In this document: positions 51,120 through 52,946 of the stretch, piece by piece
How positions within the stretch are numbered: position 1 is the first letter of the stretch
Layout: each line of letters starts with the position of its first letter
Assembly: GCA_903835685.1 (NCBI GenBank)
Contig: CAILNX010000027.1
Coordinates: 1 to 52,946, forward strand
Origin: an uncultured delta proteobacterium
GTDB taxonomy: Bacteria; Desulfobacterota; Desulfovibrionia; Desulfovibrionales; Desulfovibrionaceae
DNA: 52,946 nucleotides
Direction of reading: 5' to 3'
The notes under the pieces: generated by a model
What the model saw: the letters and a program-made list of their open reading frames with translations, nothing else
The model's database searches: none
What the model was told of the DNA's origin: nothing
Program-made: the position numbers and the translations under genes

Positions 51120-52775
51120 CTGGAACCCGGTCTGTACTACGGCCGGACCCAGCCGACCGCCCCGGAGCACGGGGGTCGGCTGCCAATAGCCCTGGTTTTC
51201 CCGGGGTCCGAGGCCTTCGCCCTGTCCTCCCTGGGCTGGCAGGCGGTGTACCGCCAACTGGCCTCGGACAACCGCTTCGCTGTCGAACGCTTCAATCTGG
51301 ACCTCAAGGACAGCCCCGCACGTTCCCTGGAAGCAAACAGGCCGCTCTCCTCCTTCCCCCTGGCGGCCGTGAGCCTGGCCTTCGAGGAAGACGTACGGAG
51401 CCTTGCCCATATCCCCCTTGAGATGGGCGCTCCGACCCTGCGGTCGGAGCGCCCCGATTTTCCCCTGATCCTGGCCGGAGGCCCCCTGGCCTTTTTGAAC
51501 CCGGCCCTCATGGCCCCCTTCGTTGACCTGATCTGGGTGGGCGAGGCCGACCCCACCCTCTCGGACCTCCTGGCCGACCTGCACACCCACATCCTGGCCG
51601 GTGGGACCAAGGCCGCCTTCCTGAAAAAGGTCGCGGCCCGGCCCGGGGTCTACGCGCCCGGGCTCTCCCCCCTGCCCGTGCGCCGGAAGCGCTCGGGCCG
51701 CTCCCCGCACCTGTCCGAACCGGCCTGGTCCTGCTTCATCAGCTCCAAGGCCGAGTTCAAGGACACCTTTCTGGTGGAGATCAACCGGGGCTGTCCCTAC
51801 GGCTGCCGGTTCTGCGCGGCCGGGTTCGTGTACCGGCCCCCGCGCCGGGCGCATATGTCCGACTTGAAGGCCCTGGTGGAGCAGGCCGATCCGCCCAAGG
51901 TGGGCCTGGTGGGCACGGCCCTGACCGACTGGCCGGACCTCCTGCCGTTTCTCACCTGGCTGCACGGCCGCAAAACCAAGTTCACCCTGTCCTCGGTGCG
52001 GGCCGACGGGCTCACCGAGGAGTTGGTGGCCTTCCTGCGCCTGGCCGGGGTGCGCTCCGTGACCCTGGCCCTGGAGGCCCCGTCCGAGCGCCTGCGCCGC
52101 GCGGCCAACAAGAACCTGGACACCCAGGCCTTTCTCTCGGCCGTGACCCGCTGCGCCCGGCACGGGGTCAACCACCTGAAAATCTACTGCATCACCGGCT
52201 GGCCGGGCGAGACCGACGCGGACTACGCGGAACTCGCGGATTTTCTCGACCGCATCGACGCGGCCCGGGCCGAAGGGTTCGGGAAAAAGAAGGTGGACAT
52301 GCTCATCACGCTCAGCATGTCCTGTCTGGTGCCCAAGCCCTTTACCCCCATGCAGTGGTCGCCCATGGCTTCGGAAGAGGCCCTGGAGGCGCGCCTGAAA
52401 CAGGTGCGCGAGATGGTCCGGCCGCACCGGGCCTTCCGCTTCGCCTCCGACGGCCCCGGGGCGGCCCGGCTCCAGGGGCTCCTGGCCCGGGGCGGCGAGG
52501 ACCTGGCCCCCCTCGTCGTGAGCGCCCTGGACCTCGGCTGGAAAAAGGCCCTCAAGGCCTGGCCCCGGGACGCATCGGCAGACCTGGACCGGGAGCGGGC
52601 CAAGGACGAGGTCTTCCCCTGGGAGGTCATCGACTGCGGCGTGAGCCGGGCCGTGCTGTGGCGGGAGTGGGGAAGATATAAGAAGGAGTTGGAGACCGAG
52701 CCCTGCCCGGCGGCAGGGTGTGGGGAGTGCGGGCGGTGCGGGGTGGAGGCACAGATTGGCTCCACCCCCTCATAG
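51120..52775 (+). CDS. Radical SAM protein with B12-binding-like N-terminus
   Basis: CPYGCRFC is the radical SAM 4Fe-4S motif (CxxxCxxC) in NRGCPYGCRFCAAG. The region before it (LPIALVFPGSEAFALSSLGWQ) resembles the N-terminal B12-binding-like domain of related enzymes. A C-terminal Cys cluster (CPAAGCGECGRCG) may hold another metal site. Substrate unknown. The first ordinary start codon is GTG 51246, but conserved N-terminal sequence extends upstream of it with no ATG, GTG or TTG back to the ftsZ stop. CTG 51120 has GGGAG six bases upstream and is taken as the start with reserve (552 aa). The gene is probably co-transcribed with ftsZ. Confidence 0.85.
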   Translation: MEPGLYYGRTQPTAPEHGGRLPIALVFPGSEAFALSSLGWQAVYRQLASDNRFAVERFNLDLKDSPARSLEANRPLSSFPLAAVSLAFEEDVRSLAHIPLEMGAPTLRSERPDFPLILAGGPLAFLNPALMAPFVDLIWVGEADPTLSDLLADLHTHILAGGTKAAFLKKVAARPGVYAPGLSPLPVRRKRSGRSPHLSEPAWSCFISSKAEFKDTFLVEINRGCPYGCRFCAAGFVYRPPRRAHMSDLKALVEQADPPKVGLVGTALTDWPDLLPFLTWLHGRKTKFTLSSVRADGLTEELVAFLRLAGVRSVTLALEAPSERLRRAANKNLDTQAFLSAVTRCARHGVNHLKIYCITGWPGETDADYAELADFLDRIDAARAEGFGKKKVDMLITLSMSCLVPKPFTPMQWSPMASEEALEARLKQVREMVRPHRAFRFASDGPGAARLQGLLARGGEDLAPLVVSALDLGWKKALKAWPRDASADLDRERAKDEVFPWEVIDCGVSRAVLWREWGRYKKELETEPCPAAGCGECGRCGVEAQIGSTPS

Positions 52776-52825
52776 TTACCCACTAATCAAAATCGCAATA
52801 CAAACATTTCGTAAGGGCTCACGGG

Positions 52826-52946
52826 TCAGTCTGCCAAAGCACGAATCCACGCGAGGTTTGGATGCTCACCTTTGAAGAACGCGGTCATAGCCTCGACCAG
52901 CACGGGGTAGGTTCTCTTTCCCTGAATTCGGCACGTTTGCCGCAGG
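52826..52946 (-). CDS. C-terminal end of a truncated-by-window ORF, possibly transposase
   Basis: The minus-strand frame enters from the right edge and reads LRQTCRIQGKRTYPVLVEAM, then TAFFKGEHPNLAWIRALAD and a TGA at 52828-52826. The arrangement (QTCR..G...PVLVEAM..FF) is reminiscent of the C-terminus of some transposases (IS66-like), but this is from memory and weak. It is convergent with the radical SAM gene. The 5' part lies outside the window. Confidence 0.45.
   Translation of the reverse strand, partial: LRQTCRIQGKRTYPVLVEAMTAFFKGEHPNLAWIRALAD

Overview
The window reads as chromosomal DNA of a GC-rich, Gram-negative, sulfate-reducer-like bacterium, most probably a member of the Desulfovibrionales. 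This rests on the cell-wall/division gene order, a VKOR-DsbA fusion, a type I-C CRISPR repeat close to those I know from Desulfovibrio, and large Cache/PAS/PilZ signalling proteins. Species cannot be named from sequence reading alone.

Left part (1-11.1 kb), accessory DNA. It opens with the leader-distal end of a type I-C CRISPR array: 11 complete 32-bp repeats, then a repeat cut off after 19 bp. The cut is followed at once by the tail of a plus-strand reading frame and a tiny membrane ORF. From 8.65 kb back to 1.0 kb runs a compact minus-strand operon: tyrosine integrase, Fic protein, several small unknown proteins, a Toprim/DUF3987 primase-helicase-like protein, a TubC_N-like protein, an ERCC4-type nuclease and a DUF5681 protein. 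Most junctions are 4-base ATGA overlaps. No capsid, tail or lysis gene is recognisable, so this looks like a satellite-type or replicating genomic island. Beside the integrase is a 47-bp fragment of a tRNA-Pro(GGG) gene (anticodon loop to CCA). An identical fragment lies 2.27 kb further right. Between them are the 3' end of a second fic gene and an agmatinase-family gene, which looks like the eroded remains of a second element in the same tRNA. The intact tRNA must lie to the left, outside the window, so the CRISPR array may itself sit inside the island.

Middle part (11.1-33 kb), individually transcribed chromosomal genes, many followed by clear intrinsic terminators: a cytochrome P460 protein, an alpha/beta hydrolase, a YaiI/UPF0178 protein, a 1287-aa hybrid histidine kinase ending in Hpt and PilZ domains, an NlpC/P60 lipoprotein divergent from katG (with a perfect PerR/Fur-type palindrome between them), a Cache-GGDEF diguanylate cyclase followed by a 1517-aa FecR-domain surface protein, a VKOR-DsbA fusion, a MNT/HEPN toxin-antitoxin pair and a second Cache-HAMP-PAS hybrid kinase.

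Right part (33-52.8 kb), the dcw cluster: mraZ-rsmH-ftsL-ftsI-murE-murF-mraY-murD-ftsW-murG-murC-murB-ftsQ-ftsA-ftsZ, all on the plus strand and mostly translationally coupled. Its products make lipid II and assemble the division ring. A MraZ-box array lies upstream of mraZ. A radical SAM gene follows ftsZ in the same reading frame behind a single amber codon that is folded into a hairpin, and it has no ordinary start codon upstream of its conserved N-terminus. The right edge holds the end of a minus-strand, possibly transposase, gene.
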